From assembly GCA_938084565.1 (NCBI GenBank), contig CALKEU010000001.1:1-64000 (forward strand): 64,000 nt of DNA, written 5' to 3'. The notes under the pieces are model-generated. The model worked only from the letters and a program-made list of their open reading frames with translations. It was not told the origin of the DNA and did no database searches. Below are positions 1-10,201 of the stretch, one piece after another. The DNA comes from Candidatus Kapaibacterium sp. Its GTDB lineage: Bacteria; Bacteroidota; Ignavibacteria; Kapaibacteriales; HRBIN21. Position numbers and translations under genes: made by a program. Numbering within the stretch: the first letter of the stretch is position 1; the number at the start of each line of letters is the position of its first letter.

Positions 1-314
1 GTGGCGTAGGCAAAGGCAAGGCCGAGCTCGCGAGCATAGCCCTTTGCCTGTTCCAGGCCGGCTTCCGGCGCGCTCCCCTCGGGCTCCGCCTCTACCACAG
101 CGATGGGAAAGCCATCGGTATAGCGCAGAAGGTAGTCCACGCGCTTGGGCTTAGCCCGTCGCACCTCGTTGCCGATAAGGATGAGTTTGCCAGGCGCAAA
201 CTGGTAGTTGGGGGTGTAGTAGAACTCCCGGGTCACCTCCCGGTCGGTCCAGCCTGCGGCTTTCAGCTTTGGGTCTACCAACTGGGCCCGGGTATCGGCC
301 TCGTTACGTAGCAT
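1..314 (-). CDS. hsdR: Type I restriction enzyme R subunit (HsdR), N-terminal part, truncated by window edge
   Basis: Manual translation from ATG at 314: MLRNEADTRAQLVDPKLKAAGWTDREVTREFYYTPNYQFAPGKLILIGNEVRRAKPKRVDYLLRYTDGFPIAVVEAEPEGSAPEAGLEQAKGYARELGLAFAYAT; typical HsdR N-terminal nuclease region. Confidence 0.85.
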   Translation of the reverse strand, partial: MLRNEADTRAQLVDPKLKAAGWTDREVTREFYYTPNYQFAPGKLILIGNEVRRAKPKRVDYLLRYTDGFPIAVVEAEPEGSAPEAGLEQAKGYARELGLAFAYA

Positions 315-348
315 GCTCCAGGCTCCCGTTGACTCACTTCCGGCACGC

Positions 349-1725
349 TCACTGCCCTGAGGGGCCTACGTAGAGGTAGCGGCTCTGCCAATCGGGGGCA
401 TAGGGTTCGCCGGGATGCGTGGAATGCACGAGCACGTAGTCGTTGAAGCCGGTCATATCGACGAAGTAGAAGTATGTGCCGCCACGCACGTCGGCGTAGA
501 ACCAGACCTCGTAGGCACGCTGGGAAGGCGTAGCATTGATCACCTCACGCTGTGTCGGATAGCCATATCGGAGCAGTACACGCCCTCGATCGGAGCGCCA
601 TCCTGTGCGCCAGCGAGGGGAGGCAAAGTAGGTGTTGGCGTACTGGAGGCGTTGGCGGAAGTTTTCGAGAGCTTCGTTGCGAGGGGTTGAGGGATCGGGA
701 TCACGCTGGAGCCAGAAGCGGAAGAGGAAGCGCTGGCGGGCGCGCAGGTCGGTCAGGGAGCGGACGAGCTCCATTTCCTGTGGCGTTGCAATGAGGGTGA
801 GGCGCTCTATCTCTTCGGCAAGCTGGTCGGCCGTATAGGTTGCAAATTCGCTCTGCTCAAAGAGGCTATCCTCCGGGGCACCGGTGAAGGCTTGGGGAGG
901 CATTTCCGGGTTGAGGACATAGAAACGTTTTTCCGCGGTGGTACTGTCTGGGCCCCCGTAGGCGGTAATGCGAATGACGTAGACTCCGCTTGGCACAACA
1001 TTGAGGGGCAGCTCGAGCACATCGGCGAGGGCATCCGACCGTGCCTGATAGGGGCGCTCCATCTCCCAGAGTGGGCGGCGGACGGCGTCGAGGAGCTCGT
1101 AGCGGAGCCGACCACCGGCAGGGGCACGCCGACGGGCGTTGTAGAGCTCAACGTAGCAGCGCAAGACGGGATCGCTGCCCCGATACTCCACCGTTGGATT
1201 CGGCGTGATGCGGTATACGCCTTTCTGGAAGACCGAGGGGGCGAGCTGTTCCGAGACACGTTCGATAGCCGTAGCCAGCTGGATGTCGCTCAGTTGCAGT
1301 CGATCCTCGGCAAAGGGGCGGATGGAGAGCAGAAAGCGCGCCTCGGCCCGGCGTGTGCTCTCGTGTACGTCCTGGACGGCCACACGCACGCTGTACTCAC
1401 CGGGTGGGAGCAGGAAATTCTGCTGCCCAATGAGCTCCTGCGGGGGTTCGGCTGCGAGACTGCGCCGCTCAACCGGCACAACCCACTGGTGGAGCACTAC
1501 GGGGCGGCTGCCGCTATCGATTTGAATCCCAAAGTAGAGCTCGCCCACGTATCCTCCATTGGCCGCCACATAGCGCACGATGGTGTCGGGAAAGGCATAG
1601 TAGAGCTCCCACCGGGGTTGCTCTCTCTCGTGCCAGAACTGCGCCCCATCGAAGGAGACCCGGAGCTGAGCCCACAGACAGGGTGCCGCAAGCATGAACG
1701 CCCACATTCGCCAGGCCATGTGCAA
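349..1725 (-). CDS. GWxTD domain-containing secreted protein
   Basis: ORF 458 aa with signal-like N-terminus; contains RWRTGWRSDRGRVLLRYGYPTQRE, typical GWxTD region. Confidence 0.8.
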   Translation of the reverse strand: MHMAWRMWAFMLAAPCLWAQLRVSFDGAQFWHEREQPRWELYYAFPDTIVRYVAANGGYVGELYFGIQIDSGSRPVVLHQWVVPVERRSLAAEPPQELIGQQNFLLPPGEYSVRVAVQDVHESTRRAEARFLLSIRPFAEDRLQLSDIQLATAIERVSEQLAPSVFQKGVYRITPNPTVEYRGSDPVLRCYVELYNARRRAPAGGRLRYELLDAVRRPLWEMERPYQARSDALADVLELPLNVVPSGVYVIRITAYGGPDSTTAEKRFYVLNPEMPPQAFTGAPEDSLFEQSEFATYTADQLAEEIERLTLIATPQEMELVRSLTDLRARQRFLFRFWLQRDPDPSTPRNEALENFRQRLQYANTYFASPRWRTGWRSDRGRVLLRYGYPTQREVINATPSQRAYEVWFYADVRGGTYFYFVDMTGFNDYVLVHSTHPGEPYAPDWQSRYLYVGPSGQ

Positions 1726-1780
1726 ACCGCGCGCGGGACAAGGAAACTACTCGAATTTACAGCACCCTGGGCCTTCCGGC

Positions 1781-3475
1781 TCAGAGATTCAGCCCGTAGC
1801 CGAGCAGCAGACGCACCTCGGTGAAGGGAGAGCGTCCAGAACGTTCGACACGATTCAGGAAGGCATTCCAATTCAGCGTGCCCCACTCTCGGAGGGAGTA
1901 GGTCACTCCGAGCCGAACTCCCCACTGTAGGTCGCGAGCCACCGTGTGCATTGTCGAAAGGCTCAGCCCCGCAGAGCCGGTCAGCCGCCCTGGTATGAAG
2001 CCGTACGAGAGGGTCTCCCCGAGCATCCACAGGCGGGACTCCACGTGCGGCGAGCGCGTCACGGTGTAGGAAAGCAGCGTCATGAACCCCAGCGTAGAGG
2101 GTAGTTGGAGTGCATGCGACAGCACAGCAGCATGGCTCTGCTGGCGTGTGTTGGGATTGGTCAGGGGGTTCCGATCGCTGGTCTCGGAGAAGGAGTAATT
2201 CAGCGTGAGCACGTTCGTACCGCCCAGGGCGGAGAAGGTCCAGCGAGGGGCAAGGGAGGCGCTGTGGTAGATGTTGTCCACACGGAGCGTGTCATTGCTG
2301 TGCTGCATGCGCATGCCGTAGTTGGCGTAGTTCACATTCAGCCCGAAGGTTTGGGAGGCTTGCCATCCGAGCCCCACCGAGCCGATGAAGCGCCATGTTG
2401 TGCCTAGCCGTGTGCTGCGCAGGTTATTGCGCTGGAGACCTACGGAGCCATGGAGTGTCACTGTGTTGTTGGCAAAGCTCAGCCGAGGAGCAGCCGTCAG
2501 CTCGGCGATGTCGTTCTGCAGCTGCGGATATCCAAGCGTGCGGAAGCCCGGGCCAAACCAACGCCCTCCCAACGTCAGTGAAAACGCCTGCGAAGGCGTC
2601 AGAGTGGCCGACAGCATCGCTGCCGCATCAACGTTGGTGGAGTATCGCGTACGGAAGAGCCAGTCGGGAATGCCGAAGTCTTTTGTCGGCGAACGAATGC
2701 TGCTCGAGTAGGCGCTGAGCGCCGTCTCTCCCTGGAGCACGAGGATCCCGGCCAGAGGCGCGCGAAACGATAGTGCTACCACAGCGTTGTCCTCCGCCGG
2801 TGTCACAATGGTGTCAGCCTGCAGGATGCTGAGTGTATCGATGCGGAGTGTATCGCGGATAATCCGTGTGAGCCGGATGCTGGCCGTATCATCGATAGAG
2901 CGCACATAGTGCAATTGCACCTGAGTACCGCCCTCCGTCTCAATGCCGATCGTTCCCCCCCACGCCCATCGGCGGTAGACACCGAAGAAGCCCGAGAGCG
3001 TATCGAGCGGGCGCGGATGCTGCGTAACGCCGTAGAAGCTCTTGAGCCGCAGTATCCCTGGGGAGAGCTCCAGGCCACCCCCGAGCACTCGCACATCTCC
3101 AAAACTCAGCTCCGACAAACGGAGCGAGAAGTACCCCCCGTGCAGACGGAGCCACGAGGTCAGCTGTGGGCTCATCCCGAACTGGTTGAAGGGCTGTTGA
3201 AAGGGCAGCGGGGCACCCACCTGCATCCCCGTGTTGGCAGCAAGGGAGAGATCAAAGGGCACCTCGACCTGCCCGAAGAGGCGAACGATAGGGCGAAAGA
3301 ATAGGCGCATTCCATACCGCGGCAGAAAGCGCTGCAGCGGGGACTCCCCGGAGCTCGTATAGGCTTCAGCCGTCACGTTCAGGGTTCCTTGCAGCTGCAC
3401 CGGGGCGGAGCTGTGCTCCTGTGCCATTACTGTGCAGATGAGCAGAGCCCCACATAAACCGACTGTTTTTCCCAT
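1781..3475 (-). CDS. Putative outer-membrane beta-barrel protein
   Basis: 564 aa, signal peptide, alternating amphipathic strands, terminal aromatic/Leu strand. Confidence 0.6.
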   Translation of the reverse strand: MGKTVGLCGALLICTVMAQEHSSAPVQLQGTLNVTAEAYTSSGESPLQRFLPRYGMRLFFRPIVRLFGQVEVPFDLSLAANTGMQVGAPLPFQQPFNQFGMSPQLTSWLRLHGGYFSLRLSELSFGDVRVLGGGLELSPGILRLKSFYGVTQHPRPLDTLSGFFGVYRRWAWGGTIGIETEGGTQVQLHYVRSIDDTASIRLTRIIRDTLRIDTLSILQADTIVTPAEDNAVVALSFRAPLAGILVLQGETALSAYSSSIRSPTKDFGIPDWLFRTRYSTNVDAAAMLSATLTPSQAFSLTLGGRWFGPGFRTLGYPQLQNDIAELTAAPRLSFANNTVTLHGSVGLQRNNLRSTRLGTTWRFIGSVGLGWQASQTFGLNVNYANYGMRMQHSNDTLRVDNIYHSASLAPRWTFSALGGTNVLTLNYSFSETSDRNPLTNPNTRQQSHAAVLSHALQLPSTLGFMTLLSYTVTRSPHVESRLWMLGETLSYGFIPGRLTGSAGLSLSTMHTVARDLQWGVRLGVTYSLREWGTLNWNAFLNRVERSGRSPFTEVRLLLGYGLNL

Positions 3476-3608
3476 CGCCTGTCCTCACCGTGACCGACTC
3501 CCGGACAGCCAGAACTGTGCAAAAATCCAACTTGTTCCCTAAGTCCCGTGCCAGGAAGGCGAGCCACCGTTCGTCAATAGCCCAGAGGTTGGACAATCCT
3601 GCAGCAGC

Positions 3609-4799
3609 ATGCGGTGCTCTCGGTACCGTTGGACGCTCATCGGCGGCCTCCTCATTTTCGGTCTGAACTGTTCTGGCAGCGGCGGGCAGAAGCTCTACGA
3701 GGACAGCAGCGGGCTGCCGGCCGACACGCTCCGCAGCTTGCTCAGCGCCACGCTGTCGGGCACACGAGCCAACGCCATCACCCGTGTGGTCTCCCTCTGT
3801 AGCCCTGCTGTGGTAGGCATCACGGTAACGGATGAGCGCGAGGTGGTCTACCGCGATCCGTTCAGCTCCTGGTTCTTCGATGACCCAATCTTCCGCTTCT
3901 TCTTCGGCGAACCGCGAGAGTACCGCCGGCGGTACACCATTCGCAACCTGGGCTCCGGCTTCCTCATTTCGCCGGAAGGGTATGTGGTCACCAACCAACA
4001 CGTCATCGGGGACAATCCGACGCGGATTACCGTCACTCTCGTTGGGGGCGAGCACTATGAAGCTGAGCTCGTCGGGGCCGATCCGGTCAGCGACATTGCT
4101 CTCTTGAAGCTGCGCGCCAGCAAGGCTCGCCGCTTTCCGTACCTACGGCTTGGGAACTCCGACTCTGTGCTGGTGGGCGAATGGGTTATCGCCTTCGGCA
4201 ACCCATTCGGCTTGTTCGATCTGAATGCCAAGCCGACCGTCACGGTCGGTGTAGTCAGCAATACAGGGGTCAATTTCCGGCAGCAGGGGCGCATCTATCG
4301 GGGCATGATCCAGACCGATGCAGCCATCTCCTCGGGCAACTCTGGCGGACCACTGGTCAACACACTCGGCGAGGTGATCGGAGTCAATGCTGCCATCATT
4401 TCCACGGCGCAGAGCTGGCAGGGCGCTGGCAGTATCGGCATCGGCTTTGCCATCCCCATCAACCGAGTCAAGAGCATCATTGAGCGCCTGCAGAGCGAGG
4501 GGACCATCGAGCGGGCCATCGATATTGGCATACGGCTCGGGGATCTGGAGCAGTACGAACCTGGCCAAAGGCAGTACGGAGCAATCGTTGTCAGTGTCCG
4601 TCGTGGCTCACCGGCTGACCGGGCGGGACTAGAGCCGGGCGATATTATCACAGCAATCGATGGCATACGCATCCGTGATCGCAACGACGCCGAGCTGCTC
4701 CTCTCCGACAGCATGGTCGGGCAGCGCCTGCGTCTTACGATTCGGCGGAACGGCACCGAGCGCACTGTCGAGCTCACCGTTGGCAAACGTAGTCCATGA
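3609..4799 (+). CDS. HtrA/DegQ-like serine protease (S1C) with one PDZ domain
   Basis: TNQHVI, DIALLKL and GNSGGPL triad motifs; C-terminal PDZ ([20 protein letters not shown]); lipobox-like N-terminus. Confidence 0.93.
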   Translation: MRCSRYRWTLIGGLLIFGLNCSGSGGQKLYEDSSGLPADTLRSLLSATLSGTRANAITRVVSLCSPAVVGITVTDEREVVYRDPFSSWFFDDPIFRFFFGEPREYRRRYTIRNLGSGFLISPEGYVVTNQHVIGDNPTRITVTLVGGEHYEAELVGADPVSDIALLKLRASKARRFPYLRLGNSDSVLVGEWVIAFGNPFGLFDLNAKPTVTVGVVSNTGVNFRQQGRIYRGMIQTDAAISSGNSGGPLVNTLGEVIGVNAAIISTAQSWQGAGSIGIGFAIPINRVKSIIERLQSEGTIERAIDIGIRLGDLEQYEPGQRQYGAIVVSVRRGSPADRAGLEPGDIITAIDGIRIRDRNDAELLLSDSMVGQRLRLTIRRNGTERTVELTVGKRSP

Positions 4800-5536
4800 G
4801 GCTCTGCCTCCGCTGCGAAGGGCTCTGGAAGTTCTACCGGCGCCGTCCGGTGGTGCGGGATGTCTCGCTGGAGGTCTTCCAGGGCGAGGTCGTTGGTCTG
4901 CTGGGACCCAATGGGGCAGGCAAGACAACCACCTTCTACATGCTCGTCGGGATGGTTGCTCCCAGCGCTGGGCGCATCTTCCTTGGAGAGCGGGAACTTA
5001 CGCGCATGCCCATGTACCGCCGCGCCCGGCTCGGGATCAGCTACCTGCCGCAGGAGGCTTCGGTCTTCCGCGGGCTGACTGTGGAGGAGAACATCCAGGC
5101 TATTCTGCAAGCCCGTGGCCTCTCTCGCCAGGAGCAACGGGAGCGCCTTGAGCAGTTGCTCGAAGAGTTCAACATCGCACACATTCGACATCGCAAGGGC
5201 TACATGCTCTCCGGTGGTGAACGCCGCCGTTGTGAAATTGCCCGCGCTCTGGCCACCGATCCGCGCTTTATCCTGCTCGACGAGCCCTTTGCCGGTATCG
5301 ATCCGCTGGCCGTAGAAGACCTCATGCAGCTGGTGTACCGTCTGAAGGCTTGCCACATTGGCGTGCTCATCACCGACCACAATGTGCACGAAACCCTCTC
5401 TTTGACCGACCGGGCCTACATCCTCATCGACGGCAGCATCTTCTATGCAGGGACTGCCGAGGAGATTGCCGCCCATCCCGACGTGCGGCGCCTCTATTTG
5501 GGCGAACGCTTCCAGCTTGAGCGCTACCGCTCATAG
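4796..5536 (+). CDS. lptB: LPS export ABC transporter ATP-binding protein
   Basis: [43 protein letters not shown] typical of LptB; ATGA overlap with upstream gene. Confidence 0.93.
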   Translation: MRLCLRCEGLWKFYRRRPVVRDVSLEVFQGEVVGLLGPNGAGKTTTFYMLVGMVAPSAGRIFLGERELTRMPMYRRARLGISYLPQEASVFRGLTVEENIQAILQARGLSRQEQRERLEQLLEEFNIAHIRHRKGYMLSGGERRRCEIARALATDPRFILLDEPFAGIDPLAVEDLMQLVYRLKACHIGVLITDHNVHETLSLTDRAYILIDGSIFYAGTAEEIAAHPDVRRLYLGERFQLERYRS

Positions 5537-5539
5537 AGC

Positions 5540-7057
5540 TCAGTGCCGGAAGTGGCGCAGGTGGGTGAAGACCATTGCCACGCCGCAGGCGTCGGCAGCG
5601 GCGATGACCTCACGGTCTCGGATCGAGCCTCCGGGCTGAATGACCGCTGTCGCCCCTGCAGCGATTGCCTCCTGGAGTGCATCCGGGAAGGGGAAGAAGG
5701 CATCGGAAGCCACGGCCGTGCCCGCCAATACTTGTCCACTCTCTGCTGCCTTTCGCACCGCCACCCGCACCGCATCCAGCCGCGAGGGCTGCCCACCTCC
5801 GATGGCCACCGTGCGATCAGCCCTGGCAAAGACAATGGCGTTGGACTTAACGTGCTTGACCACACGCCAGGCAAACTGTAACGCCGCTACCTCCTCCGGG
5901 GTGGGCTCCCGCTGCGAGACAACCTCCCACTGCTGCGGGAGCACGGCCGTGTTCGGCGTCTGCACCAACATGCCCCCCAGCACACTGCGGGCGTCCTCGA
6001 CCCACCACCGCCGGATCGCGGCCGCATCGTAGGTGAGCAGGCGGAGCTGCTTTTTGCGCTGCAGACGCTCGAGCGCCTCCTCCGTGAAGGAGGGTGCCAG
6101 GACGAGCTCGAGGAAGAGAGCCGCAAGAAACTCAGCCAATTCAGCCGTCACAGGCCGATTTACCACCACCACACCCCCGAAGGGCGAGACAGGATCTGTG
6201 GCGAGCGCCTTCTGCCAGGCCTCCACCAGCGAGGAGCCACTGCCAACCCCGCAGGGAGTGGTATGCTTGAGAATGGCCACCGTCGGCGCATCGAAATCCA
6301 CAATGAGCCGAACGGCCGCGTCGGCATCCAGCACGTTGTTGTAGGAGAGCTCCTTGCCGTGGAGCTGCCGGAAGCACTGGCTGAACCCCTCCCCGAAGAG
6401 CCATCCTCGCTGATGAGGATTCTCGCCGTAGCGAAGCTCGTAGAGGAGAGGGGCTTGATACAGCCAAAACGGCGGCCGATCCCCAGCCAGAGTCCGAGCA
6501 ATCAAGGCATCGTAGGCAGCCGTTCGGGCAAATGCTTCCGCTGCACAGCGCCGACGAAACTCCTCAGGAATCTCTCCCCGCTGGCGCAGAAGGTTGAGGA
6601 AGAGCTCGTATTGCGCCGGATCTACCAGCACCGTCACCCAGGGGAAATTCTTGGCTGCTGCCCGCACCAGCGCTGGTCCCCCAATATCGATAAACTCCAG
6701 AAGCTGCGCCAACGCCGTCGACGAGCGCACCCCCTCGTCGAAGGGGTAGAAGGTCACCGCCACCACATCGATAGGCTCAACACCGAGTTGCTCCAGCTGC
6801 TGCCGATCCTCGGGCACATCCCGCCGCGCCAGGATAGCCGCATGCAGGAAGGGGTGGAGCGTCTTGACCCGCCCGCCCAGCAGCGGAGGAAAGCCCGTCA
6901 TTTCGGACACAGCTTGTACCGACAGGCCAGCTTCCCGCAAGACCTGAGCTGTTCCATCGGAGGCAATCACCTCCAGCCCGCACTCCTGGAGCTGGCGTGC
7001 AAACTCGACGGCGCTGCTCTTATCCCAGAGGCTCAGAAAGGCTCTCCGAGGGCGCAT
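5540..7057 (-). CDS. purH: Bifunctional AICAR formyltransferase/IMP cyclohydrolase
   Basis: FPPLLGGRVKTLHP, RYGENPHQRGW, KHTTPCGVG, GGQPSRLDAVRVA motifs. Confidence 0.96.
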   Translation of the reverse strand: MRPRRAFLSLWDKSSAVEFARQLQECGLEVIASDGTAQVLREAGLSVQAVSEMTGFPPLLGGRVKTLHPFLHAAILARRDVPEDRQQLEQLGVEPIDVVAVTFYPFDEGVRSSTALAQLLEFIDIGGPALVRAAAKNFPWVTVLVDPAQYELFLNLLRQRGEIPEEFRRRCAAEAFARTAAYDALIARTLAGDRPPFWLYQAPLLYELRYGENPHQRGWLFGEGFSQCFRQLHGKELSYNNVLDADAAVRLIVDFDAPTVAILKHTTPCGVGSGSSLVEAWQKALATDPVSPFGGVVVVNRPVTAELAEFLAALFLELVLAPSFTEEALERLQRKKQLRLLTYDAAAIRRWWVEDARSVLGGMLVQTPNTAVLPQQWEVVSQREPTPEEVAALQFAWRVVKHVKSNAIVFARADRTVAIGGGQPSRLDAVRVAVRKAAESGQVLAGTAVASDAFFPFPDALQEAIAAGATAVIQPGGSIRDREVIAAADACGVAMVFTHLRHFRH

Positions 7058-8231
7058 ACGTCAGATGCCTCGTCTGGTGCACATACCGTACAGCTGCTAC
7101 CCCCATGGCAGCCAGAGCGAGCGCAGCCGATCCGAAGGGCACAAAGAGCCCAAAGGCCATACTCCCATTCCCCCAGATTGGACCGACAATGCGCGCAAGG
7201 CTTTCAAGCGAGCTCGTCACCCCGTAGAGGCTGCCCTGCAGAGCCGGCGGTACCGCCCGGCTCATCATACTCAGCAGCGTTGGCACAGCAATGCCCGAGC
7301 CGATAGCGGCCGGCACCAAGCAGAGAATAAACAGAGGCACAGACGGCACCACTGCCGCACCTCCCAACCCAACAGCAGCGACGAAGACCCCACTCCAGAA
7401 AGCCCGGCCATCGCCCAGCCAACGCGTCAGCAGACCGACCAGGCCGAGCTGCGTCAACACCCCAACCATCCCGACAAAGGCCAGGACATAGCCCACCTGC
7501 TGCTCCCCGATCCCAAAGCGTCGGTACATCAGCAGCACAAATCCTGTCTGGTACACCGCCTGGCAGCTCCAGAAGAGAAGATCGAACACCAACAGCGGCC
7601 GCACTGCTCTGTAGCTCCACACCTGCCGCAGGCTTTCCCATGCCGACAGCCGCATCGAACGCCGACGCGGGGGTTCGGGCAAGCCCACCGCCGCCCAGGC
7701 CGCTGCCAGCAGATTCAATCCCGCTGCCCCCCACGCCGGCACCGACAACCCCCAGCGGGCCAGAAAGGAGCCGAGAATTGGCCCCGCAATAAACCCCAAA
7801 CCAAACGCAGCCCCAATGAGTCCAAACCCCCGCGCCCGCTCCCGATCCTCCAGTATATCGGCCACATAAGCCCGCACCGTAGGAATCATCCCCCCACAGG
7901 CCCCATCGAGCAGACGCGCCACAAACACCCACCCCAGCGATGGAGCAAGCGCCATGATCACATACCCTACCGCCCCCCCGATCAGCCCCAAAAGCAGAAA
8001 GGGCTTCCTCCCCCAGCGGTCCGACAGACTCCCCCACAGCGGAGAAAATACAAGCTGCGCCGCCGAAAAGCTGGCAAAGAGAAGCCCAATTTCCAGCTCC
8101 GAGGCCCCCATCCGCTGCCCATAGAAGGGCAACAGCGGGATGATGATGCCAAACCCAATCAGACTGACCAAGACGGCGCTCAATAGAATCGCCAGCGCCT
8201 GCGTGCGCGCAAAGGGCCTCTCTCGCTCCAT
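7020..8231 (-). CDS. MFS transporter (TetA/DHA1-like)
   Basis: 12-TM pattern, GSLSDRWGRKPFLLLG loop; likely start at 8231 (MERERPFARTQ) rather than 8279, supported by a TAAGTTTG element at 8256-8263. Confidence 0.88.
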   Translation of the reverse strand: MERERPFARTQALAILLSAVLVSLIGFGIIIPLLPFYGQRMGASELEIGLLFASFSAAQLVFSPLWGSLSDRWGRKPFLLLGLIGGAVGYVIMALAPSLGWVFVARLLDGACGGMIPTVRAYVADILEDRERARGFGLIGAAFGLGFIAGPILGSFLARWGLSVPAWGAAGLNLLAAAWAAVGLPEPPRRRSMRLSAWESLRQVWSYRAVRPLLVFDLLFWSCQAVYQTGFVLLMYRRFGIGEQQVGYVLAFVGMVGVLTQLGLVGLLTRWLGDGRAFWSGVFVAAVGLGGAAVVPSVPLFILCLVPAAIGSGIAVPTLLSMMSRAVPPALQGSLYGVTSSLESLARIVGPIWGNGSMAFGLFVPFGSAALALAAMGVAAVRYVHQTRHLTYAPSESLSEPLG

Positions 8232-8255
8232 CAACCCATAACATTCATCGGCACG

Positions 8256-8263
8256 CAAACTTA
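8256..8263 (-). promoter_or_regulatory. TAnnTTTG -7-like element (TAAGTTTG) upstream of MFS gene
   Basis: Reverse complement of caaactta, 25 nt before ATG 8231. Confidence 0.6.
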
Positions 8264-8288
8264 GGCAAAACCCCTCCACCCCCGCAGC

Positions 8289-9329
8289 TCAGCTCTGGAG
8301 CCAGAAACGGACGGTCGTCCCCACCCCAGGTTCACTCTCGAGCTCATACGGTGCCTGATGCGCCTCCAGAATGTGCTTGACGATAGCCAACCCTAAACCG
8401 CTCCCCTCAACGGCTGATTCCCCATCACGCACCCGGTAGAAGCGCTCGAAGACACGCTCCTGGTGCTCCCGAGGAATCCCAATACCGGTATCGGCAACCT
8501 CTACCAGCACCCGCTTCCCCTGTGGCCGTACCCGTACGCATACTTCCCCACCCGGACGATTGTACTTGAGCGCATTGTCCACTAAGTTGAGCAATACCTG
8601 CTCCACCCGCTCCCGATCAGCAATCACCTCCACTGGCCCGTCTGGAAGCTCTGTACGCAGCCGCAGCTGCCGCTGCGCTGCCTGGTCGGCATAGCTGGCC
8701 ACCACATCACGGACAAGCTCATCCAGAGGGAAAACCCGTAAACGCATGCGAAGAGCCCCACTTTCAATGCGCGAAAGCTCCAGCAGCTGCATCAAGAGCT
8801 TCTCCAACCGCTGGGCGTGCCGTAGAGCCTTCTGCAGGAACTGCTGCAGTGTCTCCCTCTCCTGCGGTGGCTGCTCGACCAATACTTCCAAATACCCCCG
8901 CAGGGCGAAGAGCGGATTACGGAGCTCGTGCGAGACATTGCTCAGAAAGTCGCTCCGGACGCGCTCGAGCCGCCGCACGCGGCCGAGCTCGCTCTCGACC
9001 CGCTCAGCCACTGCATTGAGCTGTTCCAGAAGCCCCTTGAGCTCCTCCGGGAAATCCTGCGGCACAACCCGGATAGAGAACGCCCCATGCTGGAGCCGCT
9101 CCAGAGGCTCGACAAGCTCCGATACCCACAACCGCACCTCCTCTTGGAACTGCTTCTGCCACTGCCACAGCACCATGCCCGAACCGAGCATCCCAGCCAG
9201 TAGAATCGCCACACCTACCTCCCCTACCCCACTGAAGCTGAGGGCTACTGCCACAGCCCCCAGCACTCCCCAACACATACCGAGATACCCTAACCGCCGA
9301 CGCCAGAACCTTCCGAAACCGAACCGCAT
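8289..9329 (-). CDS. Sensor histidine kinase (PhoR-like)
   Basis: Two N-terminal TM segments, NVSHELRNPLFAL H-box, NLVDNALKYN N-box, GSGLGLAIVKHI G2; start assigned at MRFGFGRFW (9329). Confidence 0.9.
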   Translation of the reverse strand: MRFGFGRFWRRRLGYLGMCWGVLGAVAVALSFSGVGEVGVAILLAGMLGSGMVLWQWQKQFQEEVRLWVSELVEPLERLQHGAFSIRVVPQDFPEELKGLLEQLNAVAERVESELGRVRRLERVRSDFLSNVSHELRNPLFALRGYLEVLVEQPPQERETLQQFLQKALRHAQRLEKLLMQLLELSRIESGALRMRLRVFPLDELVRDVVASYADQAAQRQLRLRTELPDGPVEVIADRERVEQVLLNLVDNALKYNRPGGEVCVRVRPQGKRVLVEVADTGIGIPREHQERVFERFYRVRDGESAVEGSGLGLAIVKHILEAHQAPYELESEPGVGTTVRFWLQS

Positions 9330-10201
9330 GGCTGCCTGACGATGGACGCAATTACCCCGGATAGGAGCAGGACAAAGGCCACTCCATAGGCCCACACCAC
9401 CAGCGACACCACCGCTGCATAACCCCCATAGAGCCATCCCCACGGAGCCAGGTGCTCCAAGTACCATACAAATCCCCCGCGGAGTACCTCCGTCAGCAGA
9501 ACGGCAATCCCGACGGCTCGCCCAACCATAGACCACGGTATCCACACCAGCGGGACAAAACGGAAGAGAAAGCCGAAGAGAGCAACCTCCAGAGCCACAG
9601 AAGCCACCGTCCCTGCAATGTGCTGCACAACCCCACGCCAGGCGAGCGGAAGTAAGGCCGCTCCCCAGGCCGTCAGTACCCCCCAGCCAATGAGCATGAG
9701 CGAGAGCGGCAATGTTAGCCCAACCAGTACCACCGTCAGGAGCATATCGCGCAGCCGACCCCATAGGAGCAGCCCGCCGGTTGCCGGCTGTGGCAGCTGG
9801 AATGCCGCATGAAGCCCTGTCCGCACTGAGCGCAGGAGCGCCGACGCTGCCCACAGCAATGACACAACCCCAATGACTCCTATCGCCGAGCGCCGCTGTA
9901 CGGTCAGCTCAACTTGCTCCATGACTGCCGTCACGACCCGCCGGAGCTGCTCCGAAGGCAGGAGCGGGAGAATCAGCACCCGCTCAAGCGCCTCCTCGAC
10001 CACCTGCGTCGACACTACCCCCGCAAAGACCCACAACGCCAAAAGTCCGACCGGTATGAAGCAGAGCACCACATTGAAGGCTATGCCAGCCGCCAACAGA
10101 TAGAGATGTCCCCCACGGAGCCGATGCATCACGGCCTCTACAAAGCCATAGCCCTGGCGGAGAAGCTGCCAGAGCCTTCGCCATCCCCTAGCCTTCCTCA
10201 T
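9290..10201 (-). CDS. YihY/BrkB family membrane protein
   Basis: HLYLLAAGIAFNVVLCFIPVGLLAL and multi-TM pattern typical of YihY/BrkB; start assigned at MRKARGWRR. Confidence 0.85.
   Translation of the reverse strand: MRKARGWRRLWQLLRQGYGFVEAVMHRLRGGHLYLLAAGIAFNVVLCFIPVGLLALWVFAGVVSTQVVEEALERVLILPLLPSEQLRRVVTAVMEQVELTVQRRSAIGVIGVVSLLWAASALLRSVRTGLHAAFQLPQPATGGLLLWGRLRDMLLTVVLVGLTLPLSLMLIGWGVLTAWGAALLPLAWRGVVQHIAGTVASVALEVALFGFLFRFVPLVWIPWSMVGRAVGIAVLLTEVLRGGFVWYLEHLAPWGWLYGGYAAVVSLVVWAYGVAFVLLLSGVIASIVRQPCGSVSEGSGVGG

Noticed and set aside
892-1824. 310-aa plus-strand ORF antisense to the GWxTD gene
   Set aside because: Antisense shadow; the minus-strand gene has a signal peptide and family motif.
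4295-5476. 393-aa minus-strand ORF antisense to htrA-like and lptB
   Set aside because: Overlaps two confidently assigned genes; high-GC antisense open frame without domain features.
1-8000. Possibility that partial hsdR marks a defence island
   Set aside because: Neighbouring genes inside the window are envelope and housekeeping genes; any hsdM/hsdS or other defence genes would lie outside and cannot be seen.
7065-8186. 373-aa plus-strand ORF and 346-aa minus-strand ORF (7204-8244) overlapping the MFS gene
   Set aside because: Both are shadows of the MFS gene in other frames; composition is abnormal (Pro/His/Arg-rich or Gly/Ala/Cys/Trp-rich) with no recognisable motifs.
8289-9854. Long N-terminal extension of the histidine kinase ORF (521 aa)
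   Set aside because: The extension lies in the BrkB coding region in another frame; the natural start is MRFGFGRFW at 9329.
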